Positions 62,098 through 64,000 of a DNA stretch of 64,000 nucleotides are shown here, piece after piece. The translations under genes and the position numbers were made by a program. Positions within the stretch are counted from its first letter, which is position 1; each line of letters opens with the position of its first letter. The DNA is from Nostoc carneum NIES-2107. Its GTDB lineage: Bacteria > Cyanobacteriota > Cyanobacteriia > Cyanobacteriales > Nostocaceae. The stretch is taken from positions 1,508,777 to 1,572,776 of the forward strand of contig AP018180.1 in the NCBI GenBank assembly GCA_002368155.1, given 5' to 3'. The notes under the pieces were generated by a model. It saw only the letters and a program-made list of their open reading frames with translations, was not told the origin of the DNA and made no database searches.

Positions 62098-62778
62098 ATG
62101 AATCAATTTGAAGATGAATACTGGAATTCAATTTTTAATTTGCGTATTTTCGGTTATATTTTATTATTATTGGCAGCGATAGATGTTGTTAATATCTTTT
62201 TACCTTGGCGCTTTAATAATGCTGTTTGGGAATTTCAAATGCTGGGAGCGCTAGTAGAACACGCACCTTTACCTTTAATAGCTTTAATATTGGTATTCTT
62301 CGGTGAAAGAATTTATCGTGATAAAAGAGAAATTTATCTATTAAAAATTTTATCTTGGGCTGCTTTATTAGCTGGAATTGGATTTATATTATTATTACCT
62401 TTAGGTATTCATAATACATTGCGAATTAATAATCAAAACCTTATCCAAATTAACAATCAGTCTTCGCAACAAATTCTTCAAATCCGACAAGCCAAGTCAC
62501 TATTAAATCAAGCTAAAACAACTGAAGATATCAATAAAGTTTTTAAATCTTTAAATTCCCAAAAGAATACACCTGAGTTACAGGAACCCCAAAAATTTAA
62601 GAATGAATTACTTTTACAAATGGGTCAATTAGAAACAAAAATTACTAATCAAGTTACAGCAGCCAAAAATAATACTTATGATGAGCTGATCAGAAATTCT
62701 GTTAAATGGAATTTAGGTGCCTTAATTTGCGCCTTTGCATTTGTCTGGATCTGGTACGCTACCTACTGGGCACGCTGA
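62098..62778 (+). CDS. HpsJ-like membrane protein
   Basis: HpsJ proteins are linked to hormogonium polysaccharide secretion in filamentous cyanobacteria. 226 residues from ATG 62098. Three N-terminal membrane helices (FGYILLLLAAIDVVNIFL, APLPLIALILVFFGERIY, ILSWAALLAGIGFILLLPLG) are followed by a long charged helical region (~120-195, coiled-coil-like, asparagine/glutamine-rich) and a fourth helix ending the protein (SVKWNLGALICAFAFVWIWY). This plan, including the C-terminal W-x-x-Y-x-x-x-W ending, is what I recall for the family. The assignment rests on that resemblance. Confidence 0.6.
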   Translation: MNQFEDEYWNSIFNLRIFGYILLLLAAIDVVNIFLPWRFNNAVWEFQMLGALVEHAPLPLIALILVFFGERIYRDKREIYLLKILSWAALLAGIGFILLLPLGIHNTLRINNQNLIQINNQSSQQILQIRQAKSLLNQAKTTEDINKVFKSLNSQKNTPELQEPQKFKNELLLQMGQLETKITNQVTAAKNNTYDELIRNSVKWNLGALICAFAFVWIWYATYWAR

Positions 62779-62891
62779 GTCATTCACAACTGTTACTTAA
62801 ATTATTGCTAATTAATTTATACCCTGAGTTTAACTATTACGGGAAACAGAGGCTATAATATTAAGTATCATTTTTGACTTCAGCTATTTTT

Positions 62892-63317
62892 ATGAAATTA
62901 GTCAAAAAATTTTTAGCTGTATGTTTTTTATTATTTGGTATTCCATTCTCTGCCGCAGTGATAATTGATATTCTCAATCCCAAAACTACTGAAAAAGATA
63001 AGAATGATGCAATAGCGGCTTTAACTATTTTGACTGTTCCCTCAACCATGATAGGAGGATGGTTGACTTGGTCTTTAGTCCAGCAAAACAGAAAAGAAAA
63101 AGCATTAATTCTGGAATCAGAACAACAGCGTCTTGAATCAGTATTTTTAAAATTAGTTGAAACCAATGCTGGTAAAATTACAGTATTACAAATGGCGAAA
63201 AATGCTGATATGTCAATTCAGTCATCTAAACAATATTTAGATGAAAAAGCTCAAGAACTTAATGCTGCTTTTGAAGTGGATGAAGAAGGTAATGTTTCCT
63301 ATAAGTTCTCTTTTTGA
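62892..63317 (+). CDS. Membrane protein with possible winged-helix tail, unknown
   Basis: 141 residues from ATG 62892 (MKLVKKFLAVCFLLFGIPFS). The first helix is followed by a short acidic loop (NPKTTEKDKND) and a second helix (ALTILTVPSTMIGGWLTWSLV). After a charged linker (QQNRKEKALILESEQQRLE), residues ~90-141 read FLKLVETNAGKITVLQMAKN, then ADMSIQSSKQYLDEKAQELN and EVDEEGNVSYKFSF, which looks like a winged helix-turn-helix with a final beta hairpin. It may be a membrane-tethered DNA-binding protein. It follows the HpsJ-like gene by 113 bp on the same strand. Confidence 0.65.
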   Translation: MKLVKKFLAVCFLLFGIPFSAAVIIDILNPKTTEKDKNDAIAALTILTVPSTMIGGWLTWSLVQQNRKEKALILESEQQRLESVFLKLVETNAGKITVLQMAKNADMSIQSSKQYLDEKAQELNAAFEVDEEGNVSYKFSF

Positions 63318-63617
63318 TTGGAGTATTGATGAGAGTATTTAAAAACAAAATATAGGAATCCGATTTGCTTTTTGAAAAAATCTCAGTAACGCACGCAAAA
63401 CTTTGGTACTGATGCGTTACGCTATCGCTAACGCATCCTACTAATCTTTTTAGATGGAGTATTAATCAGAGGATTTCAGCAGAAAATATAAACTATTTTT
63501 AAGGGCACAACATTGTTGTGCCCTTACCCATTTATTCTATTTTAATTGCTATTAGAGAATCTGCTTTGCTTCAAGTTTAGGGTAGGTAGTAATTCTCCTC
63601 AGAGTTTGTATATCTGA
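63318..63617. other. Intergenic hairpins near the right edge
   Basis: Two hairpins: GATGCGTTACGCTATCGCTA with its complement (63412-63437), and TAAGGGCACAACATTGTTGT with the complement completing the stem (63500-63526). Both belong to families seen elsewhere in the window. No gene. Confidence 0.55.
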
Positions 63618-64000
63618 TTAACTTTGAGGGCGAGGGGCGTTGAAGGCTTCCCAAGCAGCTTTAGCGGCACTTTGCACGCGATCGCCAAATCCTGTAATCT
63701 CTTTAATTAGCAGGTGCCAATTTTTTTCAGCTTCATCTTGCATTACCGCCCAGGAACGTTCAATGCGATCGCGTTCTATGAGTTTCTCCCCTTCTAAAGC
63801 TTCCCGTGCTTGGCGTACAGCGTTTAAATAAGTTTCGCGGGTAAGAGTACCTGCTGACTCGGCTTCAGTTTGGGCGCGTCTTTTGAGTGCTTCAATTAAC
63901 GCTTTCGTTTCACGCTTCACTTCATCAGTTTCGCCAGCCATTTCAGTTTCTACTAATTCGTGAGTTTGAGGACTAATTTCTACTACTACTGTTGATTCAA
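63618..64000 (-). CDS. Charged helical protein, 5' end beyond the window (partial)
   Basis: The C-terminal 107 residues after an ATG at 63941 are highly charged and helical (EVKRETKALIEALKRRAQTE, NAVRQAREALEGEKLIERDR), ending AFNAPRPQS. The frame stays open to the window edge with a plausible sequence (TVVVEISPQTHELVETEM), so the gene probably starts outside; the ATG at 63941 could also be the start. No family is recognised. Long amphipathic helices suggest a coiled coil. Confidence 0.55.
   Translation of the reverse strand, partial: ESTVVVEISPQTHELVETEMAGETDEVKRETKALIEALKRRAQTEAESAGTLTRETYLNAVRQAREALEGEKLIERDRIERSWAVMQDEAEKNWHLLIKEITGFGDRVQSAAKAAWEAFNAPRPQS

Overview
The window is a stretch of chromosome from a filamentous, Nostocales-type cyanobacterium. 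Several things point there: the very frequent HIP1 octamer GCGATCGC, STRR1-type heptamer arrays (CCCCAAT/CCCCAGT) between genes, and cyanobacterial genes such as pipX-pipY, sepF, DUF1822, DUF928 and CHAT proteins, a xisI relative and an HpsJ-like protein. DNA is AT-rich, and intergenic spaces are wide and full of small mobile repeats. I see no rRNA, tRNA or CRISPR array.

Layout. 0.2-8.1 kb: a glutathionyl-hydroquinone reductase-like GST, a CorA-type channel, a secreted Asn-Pro-Gln repeat protein, a small membrane protein between two copies of a ~75-bp promoter-like block, and a GNAT acetyltransferase. 8.3-14.7 kb: an anaerobic fermentation module on the minus strand (pflB, pflA, adhE). 15.0-19.3 kb: a MoxR / DUF58 / transglutaminase operon. 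19.6-28.4 kb: a minus-strand accessory block of DUF928, CHAT-CHASE2, DUF1822 and secreted TPR-CHAT genes. Its CHAT-CHASE2 gene is split by a 755-bp IS1-family element with an 8-bp target duplication, and removing the element restores one 781-codon frame. 28.6-32.3 kb: small hypothetical genes, a 21-bp minisatellite, a vanadium haloperoxidase and a frameshifted orphan xisI.

32.3-43.3 kb is mostly housekeeping: der, ecfT, a chorismate-using synthase with a repeat inserted in its reading frame, pipX-pipY-sepF-proC and a Ski2-like helicase. At 43.5 kb a clear yybP-ykoY (manganese) riboswitch with its terminator precedes a TMEM165/GDT1-family manganese transporter. 44.6-53.4 kb: a TPR protein, an RGG-tailed protein, a DUF39 protein, a phosphatase, an AI-2E/PerM protein and ftsH. 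53.7-64 kb: a RelE-type toxin-antitoxin pair, a truncated Uma2 gene, an SNF2 helicase plus SWIM-protein operon, a second copy of the small protein family at 29.4 kb (again with a 21-bp minisatellite upstream), an alpha/beta hydrolase, an HpsJ-like protein, a membrane protein with a possible winged-helix tail, and a gene running off the right edge.

The best candidates for something under-described are the CHAT protease-like cluster at 19.6-28.4 kb, with its IS switch, and the paralogous small-protein/minisatellite pairs at 29 and 59.5 kb. Functions are read from motifs and family memory only; no database search was possible.
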